A stretch of 64,000 nucleotides of DNA, taken from NCBI GenBank assembly GCA_020639135.1, contig JACKHE010000006.1, forward strand, positions 186,001 through 250,000. Reading direction: 5' to 3'. Below the pieces are notes generated by a model. That model ran no database searches. It saw nothing but the letters and a program-made list of their open reading frames with translations, and was not told where the DNA came from. This DNA comes from Phycisphaeraceae bacterium. Its GTDB lineage: Bacteria; Planctomycetota; Phycisphaerae; Phycisphaerales; UBA1924. The position numbers were made by a program, and so were the translations under genes. Below are positions 1 through 7,700 of this stretch, piece after piece; position 1 is the stretch's first letter, and the number at the start of each line of letters is the position of its first letter.

Positions 1-479
1 CCGACAACGAGGGGCGATCGTGGACGGTCGAGGTGAACGTCGCGGCGCTCAAGCGCGCCAAGGGGCTCGCGGGCGTCGATCTGATGGGCGTTCTCGACGG
101 CGACCTCATCGAGCGGTTCATCCGCGACCCGGTGCTGCTGTGCGATGCGCTCTACGCCGTGTGCAAGCCCGAGGTGGATGCGCGGAGCGTGACGGACGAA
201 GACTTCGGACGCGCGATGGCGGGCGACGCGATCGAGCAGGCGACCGAGGCGCTGCTCGACGAGATCGTGTCTTTTTGCCCGAGCCCGAGGGACCGGTCCG
301 CCCTCGGGCGGGTGCTCGCGGCCACGCGGACCGCGATGGACAGGGCCCGGGACCTGGTCGAGGCGCGGCTGGACAGCGGGGAGCTGGAGAAGGCGATCGA
401 CGCGGCGCTGGAGCAAGCGACGCCTGGCGCCTCATCGACCACTGCGCCGGCGTCTGTGGGATCGACCCCGCCGCCCTGA
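1..479 (+). CDS. phage tail assembly chaperone-like protein, 5' end missing
   Basis: The reading frame is open to the left edge (residues DNEGRSWTVEVNVAALKR precede the first possible start, a GTG at 33), so the gene almost certainly begins outside the window. The visible part is about 158 residues: an alpha-helical core followed by a Ser/Thr/Pro/Ala-rich tail that ends in PPP. Position just before a tape-measure gene and the chaperone-like composition suggest a tail assembly chaperone, a cytoplasmic protein that coats the tape measure during tail assembly. The last roughly 60 nt overlap an open -1 frame that continues into the next gene. Function is inferred mainly from gene order. Confidence 0.55.
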   Translation, partial: DNEGRSWTVEVNVAALKRAKGLAGVDLMGVLDGDLIERFIRDPVLLCDALYAVCKPEVDARSVTDEDFGRAMAGDAIEQATEALLDEIVSFCPSPRDRSALGRVLAATRTAMDRARDLVEARLDSGELEKAIDAALEQATPGASSTTAPASVGSTPPP

Positions 480-499
480 CGCTGCGGGAGCTGGCCGCG

Positions 500-730
500 A
501 TGGCCGAGGCGCGTCAGCGGAGCGAGTGGGGTCGGACTTCGACGCTGCTGGCGCTGATCGCCAACGCCCACCGGGACGCGAAGAAGACCCGCGCCTTCAA
601 GCCATCGGACTTCGATCCGTTTGCGAGGCGAGAGAGGACGACGACGAACGACATGGCGGGGCTGCGGGCAGTGTTCATGGGACGGACGACGGGAACGACT
701 GACAGCAAGGAGGCCAGTGATGGAGCTTGA
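500..730 (+). CDS. small phage tail protein, second tail-chaperone-like ORF (true start uncertain)
   Basis: Only 76 residues follow the first ATG in this frame, but similarity to prophage proteins of the 'LTLRELxxMAEGR...LALIANAHRD' type begins before it, at about position 425 (AWRLIDHCAGVCGIDPAALT). No canonical start codon lies upstream of that region in the frame. The protein may therefore be made by a -1 shift from the preceding gene, as in gpG/gpGT-type tail chaperones, or from a non-standard start. I found no canonical X-XXY-YYZ slippery heptamer in the overlap. It ends 11 nt inside the next gene. The frame is convincing because of the motif; the 5' end is not settled. Confidence 0.55.
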   Translation: MAEARQRSEWGRTSTLLALIANAHRDAKKTRAFKPSDFDPFARRERTTTNDMAGLRAVFMGRTTGTTDSKEASDGA

Positions 731-1217
731 TGGGATCGGAAAACCGTGTCTGGCGCTCGGGATCGCGGCGGCGATCGCGATCTTTGCGCTCAGCGGCTGC
801 CAGGTGGGCGACCTCGTGCAGGCCAACGTGCCCCAGTCGGTGCGCAAGGTCGTGCCCAGCGAGCCGCGCGTCTCGTACAACGAGGCCAAGTTGGTCTACG
901 CCGACTGGCGGGCCAGCGTCGAGCGCACCGCCGAGCAGTTCCAGCAAGAGCTCGACCGCAAGGCGGAGCTGGTGAGCCTGCTCAGCTCGCTGACCAACGA
1001 CGCGCTGACGGCGGGAATCCCCGTCCTCGAATCCCTCCCCGGCGGCGGGCTGCTGGCCACCGGCCTGGTCGGCCTGGGCGCGTGGTTCCTGCGCTCGCCC
1101 GGCACGACGAGCCGGATCGCCAGGGAGAAGGAGGCGTCCTTCAACAAGGGGCTCGAAGAGGGCGGGACGCTCGCGAGCAACGGCGCAAGGCCGTTGCGCA
1201 CAGAGATCGCGGCCTGA
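720..1217 (+). CDS. phage-encoded lipoprotein, function unknown
   Basis: A 165-residue protein. The N-terminus has a hydrophobic stretch (LALGIAAAIAIFAL) ending in the lipobox L-S-G-C, so it is probably a lipoprotein acylated at the Cys near residue 24. A helical region follows (residues about 45-90, rich in E, Q and K), then a Gly-rich hydrophobic segment (GGGLLATGLVGLGAWFL) and a charged tail. The ATG at 720 follows an AGGAGG-like sequence (caaggaggccagtg). It overlaps the previous gene by 11 nt and the next by 1 nt (TGATG). A lipoprotein within a tail module could be a spanin-like or assembly factor, but no known family was recognised. Confidence 0.7.
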   Translation: MELDGIGKPCLALGIAAAIAIFALSGCQVGDLVQANVPQSVRKVVPSEPRVSYNEAKLVYADWRASVERTAEQFQQELDRKAELVSLLSSLTNDALTAGIPVLESLPGGGLLATGLVGLGAWFLRSPGTTSRIAREKEASFNKGLEEGGTLASNGARPLRTEIAA

Positions 1218-1687
1218 TGGCGACGCCCCTGGCGAGCATGAAGGTCAAGACGCTCTTCTTCGACCGCCCGAAGGTGAAGCGCGCGGTGGACCGCGCCCAG
1301 CGCCGGGCGCTCTCGAAGGCAGGCGCCTTCATCCGACAGCGGGCCAGGACGAGCATGCGCAAGCGCAAGGGCTCGGCGCCGCCGGGCCAGCCGCCGTATG
1401 CGCACGAGGGCTCGCTGCGGCGGCTGCTCTTCTTCGCCTACGACCCGGCCAGCGGCTCCGTCGTCGTCGGCCCGGTGGGATTCCGCAACAGCGACGCGCC
1501 CAACACGCTCGAGTTCGGCGGCAGGGCGACGGTGACGCGCCGGCGCCGGCGCCCCCGGAACGATGGCAAACGGGTGATCGAATCCAGGCGCGTGCGCATC
1601 GAGGCGCGTCCCTACATGGGGCCAGCGCTTCGCAAGGAGCTGCCCAACATTCCTAAGGCGTGGTCCAACAGCGTGCGGGGAGGGTGA
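1217..1687 (+). CDS. phage tail component, HK97 gp10-like / minor tail protein
   Basis: A 156-residue, strongly basic protein that begins at the ATG overlapping the previous stop. Features seen are a helical N-terminus (VDRAQRRALSKAGAFIRQRARTSM), the motif APPGQPPYAHEGSLRRLLFFAYD, and a C-terminal 'RPYMGPALRKELPNIPKAW'. The arrangement 'ARTSM...GxPP..H.G.L...I.Y......V.VGP....' followed by 'R.....RPFM.PAL' is typical of the gp10/tail-completion group that sits just before tape-measure genes. It probably joins the tail tube to the head or completes the tail. The assignment rests on motif pattern and gene order. Confidence 0.6.
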   Translation: MATPLASMKVKTLFFDRPKVKRAVDRAQRRALSKAGAFIRQRARTSMRKRKGSAPPGQPPYAHEGSLRRLLFFAYDPASGSVVVGPVGFRNSDAPNTLEFGGRATVTRRRRRPRNDGKRVIESRRVRIEARPYMGPALRKELPNIPKAWSNSVRGG

Positions 1688-1690
1688 CCG

Positions 1691-3556
1691 ATGGCTGGCT
1701 CACGCGGCATCCGGGCCGGGCGGGCATTCGTCGAGCTGGGCGTCAGCGACAGGCTCAGCGCCGGCCTCAGGCGCGCGCAGCGGCGTCTGCAGGCCTTCGG
1801 CGCCGGTGTGCGCCAGGTGGGCCTGCGCCTCGTCGCCGCCGGCGTCGCGGCGCTGGCGCCGCTGGCCGCGACCGTGCGCATCTTCGCCAAGGCGGGCGAC
1901 GAGCTGGAGAAGATGTCGAGGCGGACGGGGGTCAGCGTCGAGGCGCTCAGCGAGCTGGGCTTCGCCGCCGAGCAGTCGGGGGCGGACCTGGAGACGGTTG
2001 AGAAGGGCGTCAAGACGATGCAGCGGGCGATCGTTGATCTTGGACGCGGGCTCTCGACGCAGGTGGACGCCTTCGGCGCGTTGGGATTGACGCTCAAAGA
2101 CCTCCAGAACCTGAAACCAGAGGAACAATTCAAAATCATCGCCGACCGCTTGAGCCAGGTCGAGGACGCGACCACACGCGCCGGGCTCGCCGCCCAACTT
2201 TTCGGCCGGGCCGGCACCCGCCTCCTGCCCCTCTTCGAGCAGGGGGCCGCAGGGATGGAGGCGCTCCAGCTCGAGGCCCGGCGGCTCGGGCTGACGATCT
2301 CGACCGAGACGGCCAGGGACACGGCGCGGCTCACCGACGCCTTCAACATCGTCCGGCGCGTTCTGAAGGTGACGGCGATCACGGTCGGCAGCACGCTGGC
2401 GCCGGCGCTCGAGCGCGCGGCCAAGTTCGTCACGAGGATCGCCATCGTCACCAGCGCCTGGATCAAGCAGAACAAGCAGGCCGTGGTGACCGCCGCCAAG
2501 ATCGCGCTGACGGTCGTGGCGGTCGGTTCGGCTCTGGTCGCCGTCGGCCTGCTGCTGGCGCTCGCCGGCACCGCGTTCGGCGGCCTTGCGGCGATCGTCA
2601 CAACCGCCGCCGCCGTGGTTGGCGCCGTCACCGCCGCGTTCGGGTTCCTCGTCTCGCCGATCGGGCTGGTTATCGCGGCGGTTGCGCTCGCCACGGTCGC
2701 GTTCCTCAAGTTCAGCGGAGGCGGCTCGAAGGCGCTGGAGTTCCTCGGCGACAAGTTCAGGGCGCTCAAGGGGATCGTCAGCAAGACGCTCGGCGGGATC
2801 GGCGATGCGCTGGCCGCCGGCGACATCGCTCTGGCGGCGAAGGTCCTGTGGGCCGGGCTCAGGCTCACGTTCCTGGAAGGGACGAAGGAGATCAGCGAGA
2901 GCTTCGCCAGCGCGTTCCTCGTGATGCGGCTGGTGATGGTGGACGCGCTGGCGATCATGCAGAGGCTGTGGACAAGCTTCGCCTCGGGCGTGCAGTCCGT
3001 CTGGGAGAAAACCGTCAACGCGGTCGCCAAGGGCGTGACCGTGGTGCTCGGGGTCTTCGACTCGTCGCTGGACGTGGAGGCGGCCAACCGGCAGCTCGAC
3101 GCCGATTCGAGGGCGAACCTGGACGCGATCTCAAAGAGGACGGAGGCCGAGCTCAAGAGGATCAACGAGATCCGCGACCTGAGCACGGCGGGCGTCCTCG
3201 ACGACGCCGCGAAAAAGATGCAGGAGCGCATCGACGCGCTCAAGCAGGCGAAGGACGACCTCGACACGCTGCTCAAAGAGGCCAGGGACAAACGCGACGC
3301 GGCGGGGGCACAGGACACCGCGGCGCCGTCGTCCGGGCGCGATCGCTTCAGCGACTTCATCGACGAGTTCGACGCCATCGGCGAGGGGATCAAGCGGAGC
3401 ATCGAGACGCGCGGCACGTTCAACGCGCTGGCGGCGCAGGGCCTGGCCAGCGGCGCCACCGCCGCCGACCGCACCGCCAAGGCGACCGAGCAGACCGCCA
3501 TCAACACGCTGCGCATCCGGCAGGCCCTGAACGCCGGCGGCGCGACCTTCGCGTAG
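1691..3556 (+). CDS. phage tail tape measure protein
   Basis: A 621-residue protein. Residues 90-180 carry the tape-measure signature (DELEKMSRRTGVSVEALSEL ... GADLETVEKG ... LFGRAG). A long Ala/Val/Leu-rich hydrophobic stretch lies at about residues 260-345, as expected of the segment inserted into the host membrane during DNA delivery. Helical, charged regions on both sides are probably coiled coil. In this family protein length sets tail length, and 621 residues would fit a fairly short tail. It starts 3 nt after the preceding gene. Confidence is high because N-terminal motif, hydrophobic core and gene order agree. Confidence 0.9.
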   Translation: MAGSRGIRAGRAFVELGVSDRLSAGLRRAQRRLQAFGAGVRQVGLRLVAAGVAALAPLAATVRIFAKAGDELEKMSRRTGVSVEALSELGFAAEQSGADLETVEKGVKTMQRAIVDLGRGLSTQVDAFGALGLTLKDLQNLKPEEQFKIIADRLSQVEDATTRAGLAAQLFGRAGTRLLPLFEQGAAGMEALQLEARRLGLTISTETARDTARLTDAFNIVRRVLKVTAITVGSTLAPALERAAKFVTRIAIVTSAWIKQNKQAVVTAAKIALTVVAVGSALVAVGLLLALAGTAFGGLAAIVTTAAAVVGAVTAAFGFLVSPIGLVIAAVALATVAFLKFSGGGSKALEFLGDKFRALKGIVSKTLGGIGDALAAGDIALAAKVLWAGLRLTFLEGTKEISESFASAFLVMRLVMVDALAIMQRLWTSFASGVQSVWEKTVNAVAKGVTVVLGVFDSSLDVEAANRQLDADSRANLDAISKRTEAELKRINEIRDLSTAGVLDDAAKKMQERIDALKQAKDDLDTLLKEARDKRDAAGAQDTAAPSSGRDRFSDFIDEFDAIGEGIKRSIETRGTFNALAAQGLASGATAADRTAKATEQTAINTLRIRQALNAGGATFA

Positions 3557-3566
3557 GAGCGAGCCA

Positions 3567-4367
3567 TTGCCCATCACCGTCGAGGAAAAAGCCAGCAGCC
3601 CTACGATCACTTCCGGCGACAACCCGTCCGCAGAGCTGTCCTACGTCATCCGGGGCACGACCGACGAGTTCGCCGCCAGGACCGAGCTGGAGACGGTGTC
3701 GCTGGCCGTGTTCGACGGCCTCGCCCGCACGGACGTTCGTGTGACGGCCACGGAGAACGCTTCGGTTTGGGACGGGGAGGTGGCGTACGCGCTCCCCTCG
3801 TTCCAGCAGCCCGACGTCGGCGAGTCCACCTTCAGCTTCGACACCGGCGGCGGCGCCCAGCACATCACGCAGTCGCTGGCCACCGTCGCCTCCTACGCGC
3901 CCGCGGGGCAGACGGCGCCCGACTTCAAGGGCGCCATCGGGGTGACCGTCGATAGCGTCGAGGGCGTTGACACCATCGTTCCGGTGTACAACTTCACCGA
4001 GACGCACGTCTTCGAGGAGGCGGCGGTCAACGACGCCTTCAAGGGCGCGATCTTCGTGCGCACAGGCAAGGTCAACTCCGACGCCTTCCGTGGGTTCGCA
4101 ATCGGCGAGGTGCTCTTCCTGGGGGCGTCGGGCTCGCAGCGCGACGGCGGCGACTGGGAGATCACGTACCGCTTCGCCGCCAGCCCCAACGCCACGGGGC
4201 TGGTCGTCGGCGACATCACCGGCATCGACAAGAAGGGCTGGGAGTACCTGTGGGTGCGCTACGAGGACGCCGAGGACGGCGCGGCGCTGACCATCGTCAA
4301 GCGGCCCGTCGCCGCGTACGTCGAGCGGGTGTACGGCTTGCAGGCCTTCGCCGGGCTGGGGATCTGA
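3567..4367 (+). CDS. phage tail structural protein, function unknown
   Basis: A 266-residue protein beginning at a TTG preceded by AGGAGC. The sequence is beta-rich with no transmembrane segment: an N-terminal 'SAELSYVIRGTTDEF' resembling a jelly-roll or Ig-like tail domain, and a middle section (DFKGAIGVTVDSVEGVDTIV) also seen in structural proteins of planctomycete prophages. The C-terminus reads 'KRPVAAYVERVYGLQAFAGLG'. It lies directly downstream of the tape measure gene, where distal-tail and baseplate proteins are encoded. No specific family is recognised. Confidence 0.6.
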   Translation: MPITVEEKASSPTITSGDNPSAELSYVIRGTTDEFAARTELETVSLAVFDGLARTDVRVTATENASVWDGEVAYALPSFQQPDVGESTFSFDTGGGAQHITQSLATVASYAPAGQTAPDFKGAIGVTVDSVEGVDTIVPVYNFTETHVFEEAAVNDAFKGAIFVRTGKVNSDAFRGFAIGEVLFLGASGSQRDGGDWEITYRFAASPNATGLVVGDITGIDKKGWEYLWVRYEDAEDGAALTIVKRPVAAYVERVYGLQAFAGLGI

Positions 4368-4370
4368 CCG

Positions 4371-5204
4371 GTGGCCGGCGACACGTACAAGAAGGTCCGG
4401 CCCGGCGAGCGCCTGCGCATCCCCGCGTCGGCGTACAACGCCTTCGTGGACGCGGCGCGGGCGCACCAAACGGGGCAGAAAAACGCGATCCGCGATACGC
4501 CGCGCAGCACGCTGCAGGCAGGCGTCGTCGCCATCCGCAACGACAGCGGCTCGGCCGTCCCGCGCTTCGGCGTGCTCGGCGTTGACGGCTCGCTCTTCCA
4601 GCCGAGTGATTCGCTCGAGGCGTTCCAGCGCCGCATTGCGCTGATCGGATCGACGCCGAACGAGGCGATCCATGTCGGCCGCTTCGTCGTGACACTCGAG
4701 CCCATCGCCGCCGGGGCGCTGGGCGCCGCGTGCGCCGCCGGGCTGTGCCTCGTCCAACTGATCGTCCTCCAGGACGACGGGCGCGATCGGCCCTACGCGG
4801 AGATCATCAACGGCGTGACGGCTGGGTTGCTGGCGGGCGATCGCGGCGCGGCGTCGATCCTCTGGAAGGAGCCGGGCGTCGGGATCAAATGGGCCGTCGT
4901 CCGCCTCGGGGCCTACACGCCTCGGAGCGTCTTCCCGGTGACGCTGACGGTCTCCACGACCGCCTACGGCGACGCGACAACGCCGACCGCCCACACCTAC
5001 AACGTGGCCGACCTCGACGGAGTCACGCTCGCCACCGCGATCAACCCTGCCGCTTCGCCGCACCAGTGGAAGCGCCCGTCCATCGGCCGGTACGCGCCGG
5101 CCACCTTCGGCCACGCGCACTGGGAACCGAACGCGACCGCCGACGCGGGCCTGGTCATCACATGGGTCAACGAAACTCCCGAGCTCGAGGCATGCGGCTC
5201 ATGA
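4371..5204 (+). CDS. phage structural protein (baseplate/distal tail region), function unknown
   Basis: A 277-residue protein with a GTG start 3 nt after the previous stop. The N-terminus KKVRPGERLRIPASAYNAFV is a recurring opening in planctomycete prophage proteins of this position. The middle has beta-rich hydrophobic segments (DSGSAVPRFGVLGVDGSLF) and an Ala/Gly/Cys-rich stretch (GALGAACAAGLCLVQLIVL). The last 13 nt overlap the start of the next gene, which indicates translational coupling. It is probably a virion protein; I cannot name the component. Confidence 0.6.
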   Translation: MAGDTYKKVRPGERLRIPASAYNAFVDAARAHQTGQKNAIRDTPRSTLQAGVVAIRNDSGSAVPRFGVLGVDGSLFQPSDSLEAFQRRIALIGSTPNEAIHVGRFVVTLEPIAAGALGAACAAGLCLVQLIVLQDDGRDRPYAEIINGVTAGLLAGDRGAASILWKEPGVGIKWAVVRLGAYTPRSVFPVTLTVSTTAYGDATTPTAHTYNVADLDGVTLATAINPAASPHQWKRPSIGRYAPATFGHAHWEPNATADAGLVITWVNETPELEACGS

Positions 5205-6118
5205 TGATGGCCACGCCCGGCAATCTCGTCGTCCGCGACTCGGGCAAGCTCGGCGTGCTGAGCACCGGCAGGCCCGCGGTCTTCAACCCGTCGGGCGAGT
5301 GCCCATCGTGCTGCGGCGGCGAGATCCCGCTCTGCTGCCAGCAGGGCTACGCCGTGCAGATGCCCGGAACCGACGACCGACCGGGGCTGGCGCTGAGCCT
5401 GGCCTGCAACATGTGGGCGCTGCTCTGGACCGGGCCGAGCCAGGCGCAGAACTTCTACCACGGCCTGCCGGCGCCGCTGGACCTGTCGGGGCTCCCGCTG
5501 ACCGGCTACTCCTTCACCGGCAGCGAAGAGACCGGCGGCGCGATCTTCACCAAGTCCTGCGGATTCTCGACAGTGAACGCCACGAGCCCGGAGCAGACGG
5601 AGATCATCCGCAACCCGAACACCGGGACATCCCCGGTCAACGGCTACGTCACGAACTCCCTGAGTTGGAGCCAGCGCAGCCCCGGCACGACCTCGACCTG
5701 GCTCCGCCTGCGCGCGAGCGTCACCATCAAGCGCCTCTTCGAGATCTCGCCGAGCGTGTCGTTCCTAATGGAGTGGTCGATCCAGGACCCCGGCGATCCG
5801 GTGGAGTTCGACTGGGAGCTGACGAGGATATTCAACGGCGCCGGCGGCTCGCCGCAGTCCATCTCCATCGACCGCGCCGGGATGGAGTTCCTCGAGATCG
5901 ACTACCACAACGTCGTCACCACCAACGCCGCCGGCCCGGGCGGCCTGCCGACGACGTGCGACCTCCGGATCGCCTACCTCCCCGAGATGGGCGGCCCGCT
6001 GCACCCGATCTTCGACGACGCCGTGCCCTTCGACCTGTCGCACACGTTCCGATACTTCGATGTGGCGGTGGCGTTCGACGTGACGGAGGCGCCGGTGTTC
6101 TGCCCGGGGGTGGGGTGA
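5192..6118 (+). CDS. phage structural protein with N-terminal Cys-pair motifs, function unknown
   Basis: A 308-residue protein. The ATG at 5192 follows the purine-rich gagctcgagg and overlaps the previous gene by 13 nt. Residues about 30-50 contain adjacent cysteine pairs (CPSCCGG...LCCQQ) that could bind a metal ion. The rest is Thr/Ser/Pro-rich beta sequence typical of receptor-binding or baseplate proteins (LPLTGYSFTGSEETGGAIF; AVPFDLSHTFRYFDVAVAF). It is the last gene of the tail cluster; the sequence after it changes in base composition. Function is unknown. Confidence 0.6.
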   Translation: MRLMMMATPGNLVVRDSGKLGVLSTGRPAVFNPSGECPSCCGGEIPLCCQQGYAVQMPGTDDRPGLALSLACNMWALLWTGPSQAQNFYHGLPAPLDLSGLPLTGYSFTGSEETGGAIFTKSCGFSTVNATSPEQTEIIRNPNTGTSPVNGYVTNSLSWSQRSPGTTSTWLRLRASVTIKRLFEISPSVSFLMEWSIQDPGDPVEFDWELTRIFNGAGGSPQSISIDRAGMEFLEIDYHNVVTTNAAGPGGLPTTCDLRIAYLPEMGGPLHPIFDDAVPFDLSHTFRYFDVAVAFDVTEAPVFCPGVG

Positions 6119-6181
6119 GAGTTGATATTACAATCTAGAATGACGCTCCCAAAATCAACACTCAAGAAACATGCGATCGAG

Positions 6182-7000
6182 TCAGGTTGCAGTCGGATCG
6201 TGGCTGGAGTTCTCCAATTCGGGAGGTATGCCGTGAACCGTCAAACGGACCGTGCTGCCGAACCAACTCCGCTGCCCACCAGCGTACTTCTCTTGGAATA
6301 ATGAGACTGCTGGGTCTAGTGAGTTATCAGGCACTGCCCACTGCTCGATGTCCGGGAAATCGAACCGGCAGTTCTCACACTTCTTGCCATCGTAGAAGCG
6401 GATCGGGCACCAGAACGATTCGACATTCCTGAGCATCTCACCCGCAAAGGAGTAGATCCCTGTCATCCAATCGCAGTACAAGCACCAGATCAGGTCGTGG
6501 CCGATCAGCCCCTCGAACTTGTGCCTGCTGACATTGACCCAATCACCCTGCCGGTACTTGGGGAAGCCGAGCAGCCAGCGGAGCGGTGGATACAGAAGAA
6601 TCTCACCGATGCGTAGCGACCAGAAGAAAGGGACTGCCAGCACGCTGAACCACAAGGCCGTGTGGTTGCGCCACCGACCGACGACGGTGTTCTGCGCCTT
6701 CACGAGACGTGATCCCGGAGTTCCTCGGCGGATGATTTGTTCGTGGATCAAGATCCAGACCGGGATGGTCGCCAACTGCCCGGCGATGGCCCCCGTGAAT
6801 CCGGGCCAGGACGCCACCATGAATCCGGTCGTGGCTGGGAGGAGTGTCATCACGGCGATGAGCACGTCAAGCAGCGGTGCCCGGCACAGGGCGTCACTGA
6901 ATCGAATACCGATTATACCGAGTCTTTGAACTATAGAGAGGGAGATCGCCAGCGCAAGCTCGCTCAGGAGCACGGCTGCGGCCGTGATGAGGATCGTCAT
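6182..7000 (-). CDS. Cys-rich membrane protein, function unknown, last gene of copper operon
   Basis: A 272-residue protein with about four hydrophobic segments in the first 150 residues, including a first helix MTILITAAAVLLSELALAI, then a soluble C-terminal domain. That domain carries 'WCLYCDWMTGIYSFAGEML', 'FWCPIRFYDGKKCENC' and 'PDNSLDPAVSLFQEKY'; the CxxC pairs suggest a metal-binding or redox module. The 'CDWMTG.YS..GEMLRNVESFWCPIRF' pattern resembles uncharacterised proteins near copper genes in planctomycetes (from memory). It lies 49 nt after the PD-(D/E)XK-like gene and ends the long - strand operon. Function is unknown. Confidence 0.75.
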   Translation of the reverse strand: MTILITAAAVLLSELALAISLSIVQRLGIIGIRFSDALCRAPLLDVLIAVMTLLPATTGFMVASWPGFTGAIAGQLATIPVWILIHEQIIRRGTPGSRLVKAQNTVVGRWRNHTALWFSVLAVPFFWSLRIGEILLYPPLRWLLGFPKYRQGDWVNVSRHKFEGLIGHDLIWCLYCDWMTGIYSFAGEMLRNVESFWCPIRFYDGKKCENCRFDFPDIEQWAVPDNSLDPAVSLFQEKYAGGQRSWFGSTVRLTVHGIPPELENSSHDPTAT

Positions 7001-7049
7001 TTTTTTCGCCCCATGAGTATCGTCGGATGCTGCCCGTCATTGCTGAGGT

Positions 7050-7682
7050 TTAATCGCGACTAGGCGCATTTGTGGCGACATGATCCCCGCATTTTTCCTG
7101 GATCGCAAGGATGGACATCGCCGTATCTTTGAACTGCGCCAGCTTGAGTACATCCCAATGCTCGCGGAGATAGGCGCGACTGAACCTCAGGACGTGCTTG
7201 AGCGAGATGACCTCGCACGGATAGCCGAGTGGCTCTCCCGTCGTCGACCCGAACGCGATCAGGCGAACGCGATGACCGTTCGGCATCAGTGTGCGGCCCT
7301 TGTGGAGCAGATCCTCAACAATCCGGCCAACGTGATCCACCGGGCAGCAGCCGAACCGTGTCAGGACTACCCGGAGAACATCGGGATTGCGGGCGCCGTG
7401 GTTGAGCTCGGCCCGGCCTTCCTTGACCTCGCCGATGATCATGTCCACGGTGTCCAGTTCGCCGCACAACTCCGGGTCTGGTTCGAATCTGGCGTCGTGC
7501 TTTCTCTTTCCCGAAGAAGGCACGAGTCGGCCGGCGCCGGGGAAGCGGATCGCGAGGACATCGAGGTCTGTCGCTGTCCGAAATCCCCCGTGTTTCATCG
7601 CTTCGACAACTGGATATTCCGTGACCGTGAAATAACCATTGATGTACAAGTAAGCCTCTACGAACGCGACAGCGGTGTCCAT
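7050..7682 (-). CDS. PD-(D/E)XK-like protein of unknown function
   Basis: A 210-residue protein. Residues 38-85 read 'TDLDVLAIRFPGAG ... TVDMIIGEVKEGRAELN', which matches the D-x(n)-(D/E)-x-K core of the restriction-endonuclease-like fold (Asp in TDLD, Glu and Lys in GEVKEG). The N-terminus (VEAYLYINGYFTVTEYPVVE) and the later 'LTRFGCCP' and 'RLIAFGSTTGEP' also fit that architecture. AAGGGA lies 7 nt before the ATG. It sits 18 nt downstream of the copper ATPase gene. A nuclease fold in a metal-efflux operon is unexpected; it may be a non-catalytic member. No experimental function is known to me. Confidence 0.7.
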   Translation of the reverse strand: MDTAVAFVEAYLYINGYFTVTEYPVVEAMKHGGFRTATDLDVLAIRFPGAGRLVPSSGKRKHDARFEPDPELCGELDTVDMIIGEVKEGRAELNHGARNPDVLRVVLTRFGCCPVDHVGRIVEDLLHKGRTLMPNGHRVRLIAFGSTTGEPLGYPCEVISLKHVLRFSRAYLREHWDVLKLAQFKDTAMSILAIQEKCGDHVATNAPSRD

Positions 7683-7700
7683 GGTACGGTTCCCTTCAAG

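Noticed and set aside
1612..5120. Long - strand frames opposite the tape measure and tail genes
   Set aside because: They are antisense shadows; the + strand reading has tape-measure motifs, ribosome-binding sites and overlapping starts.
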